A stretch of DNA of 64,000 nucleotides from an uncultured Hungatella sp. (lineage in GTDB: Bacteria; Bacillota; Clostridia; Lachnospirales; Lachnospiraceae), in the NCBI GenBank assembly GCA_949879795.1, contig CATLBR010000005.1, forward strand, positions 62,001 to 126,000, read 5' to 3'. This document shows positions 17,574 through 25,760 of the stretch, in pieces. The position numbers were made by a program, and so were the translations under genes. The notes beneath the pieces were generated by a model. The model had not been told where the DNA came from. It saw only the letters and a list, made by a program, of their open reading frames with translations, and searched no databases. Numbering within the stretch: the first letter of the stretch is position 1; every line of letters begins with the position of its first letter.

Positions 17574-17584
17574 AGACAAAAATC

Positions 17585-17609
17585 ATGAATTTAATTTATA
17601 TATATAAAC
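17585..17609 (+). promoter_or_regulatory. IclR operator copy 1 (autoregulatory)
   Basis: This 25-base element is three half-sites: ATGAAT, 3 bases, ATTTAT, 4 bases, ATAAAC. It matches the elements at 18475 and 18571 in layout. Its 16-base core (17594-17609) begins 21 bases after the -10 box, exactly the same offset as in copy 2. The position over the start of the transcript suggests autorepression. Confidence 0.65.
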
Positions 17610-17635
17610 TATGGCAATAGATAGGGGAATCAAGG

Positions 17636-18391
17636 ATGAACAGAACAGTAGAACGTGCATTTTCTATTCTGCAGCTGATCGCCGACAGCAAACACGGCAT
17701 CACTCTGCAGGAGATCGCAAACGAGATGGGAATGGCCAAAAGCAGTGCGTTTGTCATCGTGCAGACGCTTTTGGAACTGGGATATATCTCCACAGTTCAG
17801 AACAACAACAAAAAGTACTGCCTTGGAGTCGAGACCTTCTCTTTGGGTATGAAGTATGTCAACGATATGAGCCTTGTGCGGCAGTGTTCCATCCATCTGC
17901 CGCCTATCGCAGAAAAATATAACAAGACGGCTTTTGTGGCGGTTCTTAACGGGAGCAAGATCGTGTATGTGTACAAATATGTGGCGAAGAACGCCAAACT
18001 GGCCTCTTGTGCCCTGGGGACGAGAAAGGATGTGTATGCCACATCTCTGGGAAAGGCGATTCTGGCTTTCATGCCTTCTGGGGAACAGAGAGAGCTGCTG
18101 GACAAGATCCAATTTCAGGCACTGATGCAGTATACAATCACTTCTAAGGAGAAGCTGGTGAAAGAACTGGAGAGGACCAGAGAGAGAGGCTATTCCGTGG
18201 ATGTGCGGGAACTGGAGGATATCACAAGCTGCTGCGGGGCACCTGTGTTTGACTACAGCGGTCAGGTAGTGGCGGCGGTTTCTCTGTCAGATATCTACAA
18301 CGAGAATCTGGACGATGAGGAGGTGGCCGAAGAACTGAAGGAGGTGGCTATGAATATCTCAAAGGATTTAGGATATTTGCCGAAATCCTGA
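17636..18391 (+). CDS. IclR-family transcriptional regulator (KdgR-like role)
   Basis: This 251-residue protein has an N-terminal winged helix-turn-helix (residues ~6-60; ITLQEIANEMGMAKSSAFVIVQTLLELGYIS). The IclR effector domain follows (residues ~80-250; text such as TSLGKAILAFMPSGE and GYSVDVRELEDITSCCGAPVFDYSG). In proteobacteria the IclR member KdgR represses pectin/uronate genes in response to 2-keto-3-deoxygluconate. Here the gene directly precedes a putative uronide operon and shares a distinctive operator with it, so an analogous role is inferred. There is a weak ribosome site before ATG 17636. About 200 bases separate it from the operon. Confidence 0.92.
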   Translation: MNRTVERAFSILQLIADSKHGITLQEIANEMGMAKSSAFVIVQTLLELGYISTVQNNNKKYCLGVETFSLGMKYVNDMSLVRQCSIHLPPIAEKYNKTAFVAVLNGSKIVYVYKYVAKNAKLASCALGTRKDVYATSLGKAILAFMPSGEQRELLDKIQFQALMQYTITSKEKLVKELERTRERGYSVDVRELEDITSCCGAPVFDYSGQVVAAVSLSDIYNENLDDEEVAEELKEVAMNISKDLGYLPKS

Positions 18392-18434
18392 GAGGTTTGT
18401 GGGAAGATCACTATAAAAAAATATACAAAGTAGG

Positions 18435-18463
18435 TTGACAAAAGGAAAAGCGGAGTGTATAAT
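18435..18463 (+). promoter_or_regulatory. Consensus sigma-A promoter of the uronide operon
   Basis: A perfect TTGACA and perfect TATAAT are separated by 17 bases. It should be very strong when not repressed. The operator at 18475 begins 12 bases after the -10 box. Confidence 0.9.
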
Positions 18464-18474
18464 ATAACTACATT

Positions 18475-18499
18475 ATGAACTTGGTTTATATATATGAAC
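18475..18499 (+). promoter_or_regulatory. IclR operator copy 2 (operon promoter)
   Basis: Three half-sites: ATGAAC, TTG, GTTTAT, 4 bases, ATGAAC. The core GTTTATATATATGAAC (18484-18499) is a near-palindrome. It matches copy 1 at 24 of 28 bases over the extended region and lies at the same distance from its promoter. Confidence 0.75.
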
Positions 18500-18570
18500 T
18501 ATTGTAAGGAGAGACAACAATATGCATGGAAAGGCTTCTGAATCGGAGGCCTAAAAAAATGGATAATTTT

Positions 18571-18595
18571 ATGAACGGAGTTTATAAATATGAAC
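18571..18595 (+). promoter_or_regulatory. IclR operator copy 3 (overlaps start codon at 18590)
   Basis: Three half-sites: ATGAAC, GGA, GTTTAT, 4 bases, ATGAAC. The last half-site contains the start codon of the first operon gene, and the ribosome site GGAG lies between the first two. Lying about 96 bases from copy 2, it could support a repression loop. Confidence 0.65.
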
Positions 18596-19156
18596 AAAGG
18601 AAAAAATTACCAATTCATGTGGTTCGATCTGGTCTTTCTGTCCTTCCTGGCGGCGTTGTCGGAATGGATGAGCAACTCCCTTCTCAGCGTGTGGAACAGC
18701 AGCTTTTATTTCAGTTTTTCCACAGCCATCTGCCTTATAGCCATGATCCGCTGGGGCTGGGCAGGAGTTGTGGTGGGAGTGGCCGGAGGAATGCCCGGTA
18801 TCTGGTTCTCACAGGTGAACCTGGCAGGCGGGATCCTGTTTTACATGGCGGCCAACGGATTTCTGGCAATCCCTATGATCCTCTACGGGGATCGCAGACG
18901 GGATGCTGTCAGCAGCAGAGTTCTGTATCTGGCAGCGTACGTGGTAGTGTGCCATGTGTGTCTGGCTGTGGGGAAGGGAGCGGCTATCCTCGTTCTGACA
19001 GGAGAGCGGACAGGGTTTAAAGATTATTTTGGGGCTACGTTTTTGATCATGGTGATTGATGTGATCGTGTGTGCGGCTCTTGGGACCAGAGAAGGGCTGG
19101 TTTGCGATATGCGGTATTATTTTCAGGAGAGGGAAGGGGAAGATCATGAAGCATGA
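18590..19156 (+). CDS. Unrecognised six-helix membrane protein, first gene of uronide operon
   Basis: This 188-residue integral membrane protein has about six helices (near residues 10-27, 37-55, 56-73, 76-98, 107-135 and 143-165) and a short charged C-terminus. I do not recognise a family. Size and helix count resemble ECF-type S-components or small sugar-transport accessory proteins, but no motif supports that. The start at 18590 has GGAG 9 bases upstream inside an operator copy. The gene overlaps the next (permease) by 11 bases, which ties it to the ABC importer. It may be an accessory subunit, which is inference. Confidence 0.7.
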   Translation: MNKGKNYQFMWFDLVFLSFLAALSEWMSNSLLSVWNSSFYFSFSTAICLIAMIRWGWAGVVVGVAGGMPGIWFSQVNLAGGILFYMAANGFLAIPMILYGDRRRDAVSSRVLYLAAYVVVCHVCLAVGKGAAILVLTGERTGFKDYFGATFLIMVIDVIVCAALGTREGLVCDMRYYFQEREGEDHEA

Positions 19157-20111
19157 CAACATTGAGATGAGGACATCTCAGACAAAGCGGATTTGGAAGG
19201 CGGTGGTGAAGGACTGGCGGCTGTATGTGCTGCTGCTCCCGCTGATCCTGTGGTTTGCAGTGTGGGCCTACAAACCTATGGGTGGGCTGCTCATAGCATT
19301 CAAACGGTTTGACCCCCAATTCGGTGTCTGGGGAAGCGAGTTTAAGGGGATCGACAACTTTATCAACCTGGTGTCGGGGGTGAACAAGACAGAATTCTGG
19401 CAGGCTTTCAGAAATACATTTATCATCAGCGCCTACAACCTGATCTTCGGCTTTCCGGTTCCTATTATTCTGGCTCTGCTTTTTGCGGAGATCGGCAATG
19501 ACCTGGTGAGGAAATTTGCCCAGACAGCTACATACCTGCCTCACTTTTTATCGGAGGTAACTATCACAGGCATCACGCTGATGCTGGTGTACAGCGGCGT
19601 CCGATCCAGTGGGATCGTGGCCTCTTTGTTCCAGCAGCTGGGGCTTCTGGAAGCAGGAACCTCCATGATGCAGAAGGCCAATTATTTCAGGCCCCTGTAC
19701 ATCCTGGTTGGGATCTGGAAAGAAAGCGGATACAACTCCATCGTGTACTTTGCGGCTATCATGGGGATCTCGCCCTCCCTGTATGAGGCCTTGAAGGTGG
19801 ACGGAGGCAACAAGTTCCAGGAGATTCGGTTTGTCACATTTCCGGGCATGGCCCCTACACTGATTATTATGATCATCATGAGGATCGGCAACATGCTGAC
19901 TATCGGCTACGAGAGGGTGCTGCTTTTGTATAATGCCAACATCTATGTGACAGCAGATGTGCTTTCCACCTTTGAACAGAGGCTGGGGATCCTGTCGGGA
20001 AACTATGGAATGGGAGCGGCGGTGAGTCTGTTCAACTCCTTCATCGCCTTTGCCCTGGTGATCGGGGCCAACACTATCAGCAGAAACATATCAGAGACAT
20101 CTCTGTGGTAA
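19146..20111 (+). CDS. Oligosaccharide ABC permease, LplB family
   Basis: This 321-residue permease has six membrane segments. The ORF begins with charged residues, then DWRLYVLLLPLILWFAVWAYKPMGGLLIAF, which is the LplB/YteP signature (Y-x-P-x-x-G-x-x-IAFK). The EAA coupling loop text is SPSLYEALKVDGGNKFQEI (near residues 208-226). These permeases work with YtcP-type partners and large lipoprotein binding proteins to import oligosaccharides such as oligogalacturonides or glycosaminoglycan fragments. ATG 19146 is chosen because it opens with a normal cytoplasmic tail; a longer frame from 19071 lies inside the preceding gene. Confidence 0.93.
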   Translation: MKHDNIEMRTSQTKRIWKAVVKDWRLYVLLLPLILWFAVWAYKPMGGLLIAFKRFDPQFGVWGSEFKGIDNFINLVSGVNKTEFWQAFRNTFIISAYNLIFGFPVPIILALLFAEIGNDLVRKFAQTATYLPHFLSEVTITGITLMLVYSGVRSSGIVASLFQQLGLLEAGTSMMQKANYFRPLYILVGIWKESGYNSIVYFAAIMGISPSLYEALKVDGGNKFQEIRFVTFPGMAPTLIIMIIMRIGNMLTIGYERVLLLYNANIYVTADVLSTFEQRLGILSGNYGMGAAVSLFNSFIAFALVIGANTISRNISETSLW

Positions 20112-20129
20112 GGAAGAAAGGAAGGGGTT

Positions 20130-20993
20130 ATGGAACGGTTAGACAGAAGCGAAAAAATATTTAAGGTGTGCTCCTACACCATGGTGATCGTCTTTGCACT
20201 GCTGGCACTGTACCCGGTGCTGTATGCGTTCAGCGTGTCCATCAGCGGAAAGGTGGCATATGAAAGCGGGCAGATTGTCCTTCTTCCAAAAGATGTGACC
20301 TTTCAGGCCTACGACATGGTTCTGCACAACAAGGGATTCTGGATCGCCTACACCAACACCCTGTTCTACACGGTCATGGGTACGGCGTGGAGCATGGCCA
20401 TATCTCTCACAGGAGCTTACGCTCTGCAGAAGACAAAACTTTTGTTCTGCAGGCAGTGGAATTTTCTCCTGGTGTTCACCATGTGGTTCAGCGCGGGCAT
20501 GATCCCAATGTACTTAAACTACAAGACCATGGGGGTGGACAACCGGTGGGGGATGGTTATCGCTTTCGGCGTACAGGCTTACAACATCATTCTGCTGAGA
20601 AATTACTTCAGCAGTATCCCCAAGGAGATCGAAGAAGCGGCCATTATGGATGGAGCCAATGAGTTTCAGCTGTTTGGGAAGGTGTATATTCCCATGTCCA
20701 CAGCCAGCATTGCCACAGTGACTTTGTTTTATGCTATCAGCAGGTGGAACGGGTACTACTGGTCCAGAATGCTGCTGTCAGACCCATACGAGCAGCCTCT
20801 CCAGGTGTATCTGCGGCAGCTCATTGAAAATTATCAAAAACTGTATGACGAGTCGCCGGTGAATTTGACGTACTCGGCAGACAGTCTGGCATACGCGATC
20901 ATTATCTGTTCGATCGTACCGGTGTTAGTCATTTACCCGTATATACAGAAATACTTTGCAAAAGGTGTGAATGTAGGCGGGGTAAAGGGATAA
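20130..20993 (+). CDS. Oligosaccharide ABC permease, YtcP family
   Basis: This 287-residue permease has six membrane segments and is the second half of the channel. Typical text includes LYPVLYAFSVSISG near residue 25, ALQKTKLLFCRQWNF, and the EAA loop IPKEIEEAAIMDGANEFQLF near residues 165-185. The C-terminal end IQKYFAKGVNVGGVKG is a well-known signature of YtcP/AraQ-like permeases. It lies 18 bases after the LplB-type gene and 34 bases before the binding-protein gene. Confidence 0.94.
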   Translation: MERLDRSEKIFKVCSYTMVIVFALLALYPVLYAFSVSISGKVAYESGQIVLLPKDVTFQAYDMVLHNKGFWIAYTNTLFYTVMGTAWSMAISLTGAYALQKTKLLFCRQWNFLLVFTMWFSAGMIPMYLNYKTMGVDNRWGMVIAFGVQAYNIILLRNYFSSIPKEIEEAAIMDGANEFQLFGKVYIPMSTASIATVTLFYAISRWNGYYWSRMLLSDPYEQPLQVYLRQLIENYQKLYDESPVNLTYSADSLAYAIIICSIVPVLVIYPYIQKYFAKGVNVGGVKG

Positions 20994-21027
20994 AATCAGC
21001 CGAAAAGGCAGAAGGAGGAACTTATTT

Positions 21028-23160
21028 ATGAGAAGAAAAGCAGCAGGTGCTCTGGCGGCAGCGATGATGGCTTCGGCCCTTCTTGCAGGATGCGGCTCTT
21101 CTGTGGTAGAGCAGGCGCAGGAGCAGCAGACAGCAGCCCAGACGACAGCGGCCCAGGCAGCCGGGGGGACTCAGGAGGGCAGCGGACAGGCGGAGGTTCA
21201 GGAGACAGCAGATCTTGCAAAGACCGTGGAGCTGAAATTCAACTACGCGGTGGGAAACAAGTCCAGAACCATGACCTACAACCAGGAATCGCCGTTGACT
21301 CTCCCCGACGGGACCGTGGTGACGGCGGGAATGCTCAAGCCTATGTGGTCCTATGTGGAGAAAGAGTTAAACAGCAAGTTTACGGATGTGACCGTGCAGG
21401 ACATGAAGTCCAGCGATATGATCCAGACAGAGTCCACCTCCAATTTCTTGGGTGCCAATATCTACGGCGGCGAGTCTATAGCGGAGAGGCTGATGTTCTA
21501 CGGGACAGAAGGAAAGTTTGTGAATCTGACTGAGATGATGGAAGCAGGCTATCTGCCCAATTTCAAAAATTATCTGAACAACAACCCGGATGTGAGATCT
21601 GCCATCACTGCCTACGACGGCAATATCTACCATGTGCCCTACATAGCGGAGATCAACCAGATCGCCAGAGCCTTTGAGATCAGAGGCTCCTGGGTTACAG
21701 AGCTGTTGGATCAGACAGACGCATCCTATGACACGGACAGATTTGATATTTATTATCAAGGATTCTACATAGGTGATAATAAGAGGACCGGTGACAACGG
21801 CGGCACGGTGACTCCCAAGGAGGGTGTGAACATTGCCAAGAAGACAGATGCCAATATCATTGAGATCCAAAACAGCCTTGACGTGAAAAACGGCGAGACC
21901 CTGACAGGTGCTCTGATTCAGTATATCAACGACAATTATGATTATGATACACCGTCACAGTTATATGTAGGAGAAAAAGCTGCCTACGATATTGATGAGC
22001 TTATCGCCCTGATGCGGTGCATCAAAGCTAACCCTCATTATCTCACAGACGGCAGAGCCGATGTGGTGTGGCCTCTGTTTACGAGGCAGTCCTCCTACAG
22101 AGAGGAACTGGTAAGGCTGGCCACCTACTTTGGAGGTGTGAAAGTTCACGGCGCCGATTCTTACAAGGCGACATGGTATATTGATGAGAACGGAAAGGTA
22201 CAGTACACCTACAGTGAGGAGGGCATTTATAATGTACTTTGCTATCTGTCCGACATGGAGGCAGAGGGGTTGATCTATTCTGACTGCTATGATCTGACTG
22301 ACAAGACCAATTATCGCTCGACTCTCTGGGGAACCGACGACGGGGATGCTCCTTCCTTTGGATTTATGACCTATGACTTTATCGCGTCCTCCACATCCGA
22401 TTCTCTCAACAAAGACACCATCGTGATCCTGCCTCCTGTGGCAAAGGTGAACGGTGTATGGCAGTACTACATGGACAACGGCCGGGCCATCAAGCCTGAC
22501 GGCTGGGCCATCTCCATCGCAGGTTCTACCCAGGAACAGATTGACAGAGCCTGCGCGGTGCTGGACTACTTCTTCACAGCAGAAGGCGCTGTGCTGCAGA
22601 ACTACGGGCTTCCCATGATCCTGGAGGAGAACGAAAAGTACGAGGGACCAGACGGGATCTCCTACCCCAAGTTTAACTCATGGGTAACCGAGACCTGCAA
22701 TGCCGTAGCCAAAGGAGATCTGTCCACATTTTTAAGAGATTGGATGGGGTGTCTGATGCCCATTGGCTATCAGAAGGAGATCGGTTTCGAGTATCAGTAC
22801 ACCTCTGAGAGAGGCTTTGAGGGATGGGCTTTGCTGCAGGGTTCCACTCTTCACATTGCCACCTACGCAGGAGAAGGTCCTGACGGGGACAATCCAAACT
22901 ATTATAAGATGATACCGCCGGTGTTCTCGCTTACTTCCAGACAGAAGGAGACTATATCTGACTCCACATCCATCGAGTCAGACGACATCGTAGAGTACAT
23001 GTTCAACATCGTCCGCTACCGCACCAAAGGCAATGCTCCCCAGGGGGCAGAGGTGGCTCAGACTTATGAGGAGTACGCGGCGAAATTTGCCGCGAGAGGA
23101 CTTGACCTTTATGAGCAGACATATCAGGCAGCTTATGATGTAATGATCCTTGGGAACTGA
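21028..23160 (+). CDS. Extracellular solute-binding lipoprotein, LplA-like (large)
   Basis: This 710-residue lipoprotein has signal peptide with lipobox LAGC and lipidated Cys22, then a Gln/Ala/Thr-rich linker to about residue 60. The binding domain is much larger than the ~430-550 residues usual for sugar-binding proteins. This fits the oversized family 1 members that accompany LplB/YtcP permeases. Text such as IKPDGWAISIAGSTQEQIDRACAVLDYFFTAEGAVLQNYG near residues 490-530 is the conserved tail-side motif of such proteins. It should capture the oligosaccharide outside the cell. A hairpin follows the stop codon. Confidence 0.9.
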   Translation: MRRKAAGALAAAMMASALLAGCGSSVVEQAQEQQTAAQTTAAQAAGGTQEGSGQAEVQETADLAKTVELKFNYAVGNKSRTMTYNQESPLTLPDGTVVTAGMLKPMWSYVEKELNSKFTDVTVQDMKSSDMIQTESTSNFLGANIYGGESIAERLMFYGTEGKFVNLTEMMEAGYLPNFKNYLNNNPDVRSAITAYDGNIYHVPYIAEINQIARAFEIRGSWVTELLDQTDASYDTDRFDIYYQGFYIGDNKRTGDNGGTVTPKEGVNIAKKTDANIIEIQNSLDVKNGETLTGALIQYINDNYDYDTPSQLYVGEKAAYDIDELIALMRCIKANPHYLTDGRADVVWPLFTRQSSYREELVRLATYFGGVKVHGADSYKATWYIDENGKVQYTYSEEGIYNVLCYLSDMEAEGLIYSDCYDLTDKTNYRSTLWGTDDGDAPSFGFMTYDFIASSTSDSLNKDTIVILPPVAKVNGVWQYYMDNGRAIKPDGWAISIAGSTQEQIDRACAVLDYFFTAEGAVLQNYGLPMILEENEKYEGPDGISYPKFNSWVTETCNAVAKGDLSTFLRDWMGCLMPIGYQKEIGFEYQYTSERGFEGWALLQGSTLHIATYAGEGPDGDNPNYYKMIPPVFSLTSRQKETISDSTSIESDDIVEYMFNIVRYRTKGNAPQGAEVAQTYEEYAAKFAARGLDLYEQTYQAAYDVMILGN

Positions 23161-23168
23161 TGAATTGA

Positions 23169-23190
23169 GGAGGGGGAAAGCTCCCCCTCC
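23169..23190 (+). other. Intra-operon hairpin after binding-protein gene
   Basis: A perfect 9-bp stem (GGAGGGGGA / TCCCCCTCC) has a 4-base loop and no T-run. It probably protects the 3' end of the binding-protein mRNA and gives partial read-through to the following genes. Confidence 0.65.
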
Positions 23191-23214
23191 CTGGTAAAAA
23201 GGTGGGAGCTGATT

Positions 23215-23748
23215 ATGCAGAAACTATTCAGGGTACAGAAGGTTATGGCATGGGTTTACACGGTTACGGCGCTGGCTGTATTTTTGTATACCCTGGTGTT
23301 TATGACAGAATATAAAGATCTGTTCGGCTTAAAGCTGAAGCAGAACAGTCAGATATCATTTTTTCACGATTCTGTTCTCCAGACATTTAACAGACAGATA
23401 TTCGCTCTGGCGCTGGTCGGGATCCTGGTTATCGTGTTTTCTTTCTTTTTGGAGATTTTTACTAAAGTTCCGGATCTGTTTGCCCTTGTGGTGCTGTTTG
23501 CATGTTTGACAGGCTGTGCCGGCGGAGCGGTGTATGCCATCACCAATATACAGGCAGTGGAGGCTTTTTATAGAGGCCTTGATTTTCAGTATCTTTATCT
23601 GGAGGGACTGGCGGACTATGAGCACAAGTTTACTACCTTTCGGGCAGGCGTGGGAGTTTATGTGCTGCAGATCGTTTCCTGTGCCGCTTACGGGGCGGCT
23701 ATGGTGATGAGTCATGTGAGGTTTAAAAAACTGAGTGCAGCAGAATGA
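23215..23748 (+). CDS. Unrecognised four-helix membrane protein
   Basis: This 177-residue protein has about four hydrophobic segments (near residues 10-30, 60-82, 86-110 and 142-165). A ~30-residue soluble stretch lies between the first two and another (FYRGLDFQYLYLEGLADYEHKFTTF) before the last. I recognise no family. The ribosome site GGTGGGAG precedes ATG 23215. It sits between the importer's binding protein and ATPase, next to another protein of the same kind, so a supporting role in transport or assembly is plausible but unproven. Confidence 0.65.
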   Translation: MQKLFRVQKVMAWVYTVTALAVFLYTLVFMTEYKDLFGLKLKQNSQISFFHDSVLQTFNRQIFALALVGILVIVFSFFLEIFTKVPDLFALVVLFACLTGCAGGAVYAITNIQAVEAFYRGLDFQYLYLEGLADYEHKFTTFRAGVGVYVLQIVSCAAYGAAMVMSHVRFKKLSAAE

Positions 23749-23763
23749 AAGGGCGTATAAGAG

Positions 23764-24225
23764 ATGAATGATCGATCAATGGAGAGAGAAAAAAAGGCTT
23801 TGGTGTCTTTATATAAAAGGGACAGCCTGTCTTACACTCTGGCTTTGTGCGGCATTGCGGCGGAGCTTGTGTATGTCATAGGCATCCTGGATGTGATGGC
23901 GGTGAGTTTCTGGATGGGGGTCACTGTCATGGTGAATATTGCGGTGCTGTTCGCGCTGTTTACCTGTGCCGTAAAGATGAATATCTATGACAGATGGTGG
24001 GCAGGGGCGGCGGTGTGTCTGGGGGTGTACATGGCGTTTCGGCAGGTGATTCTGGTACCTGTGATCTTAAAACCTTATGACAGACAGTTCCTCATAGGGG
24101 CGGCCAACGCAGCGGGAACGGTTCTTCTGGTGGCTGCGGGGATGATCAGCCAGACGAGGAGCAGCCGGAGGAAACATATGGAAGAGAGGCTGGAACAATC
24201 AGAAAGCGAAAAGGGGATGAGGTGA
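23764..24225 (+). CDS. Unrecognised four-helix membrane protein
   Basis: This 153-residue protein has about four membrane segments (near residues 21-40, 42-65, 76-98 and 104-127) and a charged C-terminal tail (SRRKHMEERLEQSESEKGMR). No family was recognised. It follows the previous small membrane gene by 15 bases and precedes the ATPase by 4 bases, so all three must be co-translated from one mRNA. Shape and position suggest it belongs with the other small membrane proteins of the operon. Confidence 0.65.
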   Translation: MNDRSMEREKKALVSLYKRDSLSYTLALCGIAAELVYVIGILDVMAVSFWMGVTVMVNIAVLFALFTCAVKMNIYDRWWAGAAVCLGVYMAFRQVILVPVILKPYDRQFLIGAANAAGTVLLVAAGMISQTRSSRRKHMEERLEQSESEKGMR

Positions 24226-24229
24226 TAAT

Positions 24230-25336
24230 ATGGGAAGCCTGCAGTTTCGCAGTGTGAATAAAATCTATTCCAACGGATTCCACGCAGTCCACAACTTTGA
24301 TCTGGAAGTGAAAGACGGAGAGTTTATTGTGTTTGTGGGGCCTTCCGGCTGTGGCAAATCCACAGTGCTGCGGATGATCGCAGGGCTGGAGGCCATATCT
24401 GACGGGGAGCTGGTGTTGGACGGAAAAGTGATCAATAAGTGTCCGCCGGTGGAGAGAGATATCGCCGTGGTGTTTCAGGACTACGCCCTCTACGGAAACA
24501 TGACGGTCTACGATAATGTGGGGATGAGTCTGAGAGTGCGGCATGAGAAGAGCACGGTGATCTATGACAAGGTGCAGGAGGCCTCCGGGATGCTGGGGCT
24601 GAAAGGTCTTTTAAAAAGACTTCCGGGCCAGCTGTCAGGCGGGCAGAAGCAAAGAGTGGCTCTGGCCAGGTCGGTTGTCCGCCAGCCCAAGGTGTTCCTT
24701 ATGGATGAACCACTGTCCAACTTGGATGCAAAACTGAGGAACAGCACCAGAGGAGAGATCGTAAAACTTCAGAGAGATCTGGATGTGACCACTATTTACG
24801 TGACCCATGACCAGACGGAAGCCATGACCATGGCGGATCGGATGGTGGTGATGAAGGACGGGATTATCCAGCAGGTGGGAACTCCCAAGGAGATCTACTA
24901 TGAGCCAAAGAATCTGTTCGTCGCCGGATTTATCGGCGCGCCTCAGATGAATTTTGTGGAGGGGATCGTGGAGGGCGGAGAGTTCGTGTTTGGGAAGAGC
25001 CGAGTTTTGCTGCCGGAAAAGGCCAAAAAGGGGCTTTCCTCCTATCAGGATCGGAAACTGATTCTGGGGATCCGTCCGGAACAGTTTGCCGTCGCAGACG
25101 GTCCGGGAGAGACTGTGGTGTCAGGAAAGCTGGAGAATAAGGAGTTCCTGGGCAACTACCACATTTTGTACGTCAATGTGGGAGGGCAGATGCTGGTATG
25201 CCGCATCGACGGTCTGGAGGACCGGTTTGACGAGACGGTTTATATAAAATTTGAGATGGAACATCTGTATTTCTTTGACACGGAGACAACGGAATTGGTG
25301 CTGTACGCAAAAGAGGGAGAAAATGATGAAAAATAA
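24230..25336 (+). CDS. Sugar ABC ATPase, MsmX/UgpC family
   Basis: This 368-residue ATPase has Walker A GPSGCGKST (near residue 38), signature LSGGQKQR (near 135), Walker B VFLMDEPLSNLDAKL and the switch histidine in YVTHDQTEAMTM. A C-terminal OB/TOBE regulatory domain (residues ~235-360) contains GIRPEQF. MsmX-type ATPases energise many carbohydrate importers. LplB/YtcP systems often lack their own ATPase, so having a dedicated one inside the operon is noteworthy. Its stop codon lies 14 bases inside the next gene. Confidence 0.95.
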   Translation: MGSLQFRSVNKIYSNGFHAVHNFDLEVKDGEFIVFVGPSGCGKSTVLRMIAGLEAISDGELVLDGKVINKCPPVERDIAVVFQDYALYGNMTVYDNVGMSLRVRHEKSTVIYDKVQEASGMLGLKGLLKRLPGQLSGGQKQRVALARSVVRQPKVFLMDEPLSNLDAKLRNSTRGEIVKLQRDLDVTTIYVTHDQTEAMTMADRMVVMKDGIIQQVGTPKEIYYEPKNLFVAGFIGAPQMNFVEGIVEGGEFVFGKSRVLLPEKAKKGLSSYQDRKLILGIRPEQFAVADGPGETVVSGKLENKEFLGNYHILYVNVGGQMLVCRIDGLEDRFDETVYIKFEMEHLYFFDTETTELVLYAKEGENDEK

Positions 25337-25730
25337 AATAGCGAAGGGCCTCATTGCGGTCAGTTCTCTGGCTCATCTGGTATTTGCCAACATCCATGTA
25401 AAGGCGCTGCTTTTGCTGGAGAATGAGATCTGCGGATTTATCATGTTTTTGTTTGTGCTGTTCGGGCTGGTGACTCTGTTTGAGATGACAAGGATCAAAA
25501 AGAGCCGGCTGTCAGGCCAGGCGCTGACGGCAGCCTTCTGCTTTGTGACCATCGGGTTCGGGCTCGGGCTTACCTCTATCTACAGGCAGGCCATAGCCGG
25601 CCAGAGGGCTCTGGAGACAGCCTCGGTCTCAAAGGCTGTAGGATTTTCCTTCATACTGATGGCAGCTTACGCCTGTGCAGGGGTGCTGCTTGTCCTGGAG
25701 CTGGCAAAGCACGGCAGGCATACAGCCTGA
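25323..25730 (+). CDS. Unrecognised four-helix membrane protein
   Basis: This 135-residue protein has four hydrophobic segments (near residues 8-28, 33-52, 62-85 and 105-128). Two adjacent start codons (25323 and 25326) share the ribosome site GAGGGAG, and both overlap the ATPase stop. No family was recognised. It is the third small membrane gene clustered around the ATPase. Confidence 0.62.
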   Translation: MMKNKIAKGLIAVSSLAHLVFANIHVKALLLLENEICGFIMFLFVLFGLVTLFEMTRIKKSRLSGQALTAAFCFVTIGFGLGLTSIYRQAIAGQRALETASVSKAVGFSFILMAAYACAGVLLVLELAKHGRHTA

Positions 25731-25760
25731 AAAAGTTGAGAAACGTCAGGAGGATCAGGA

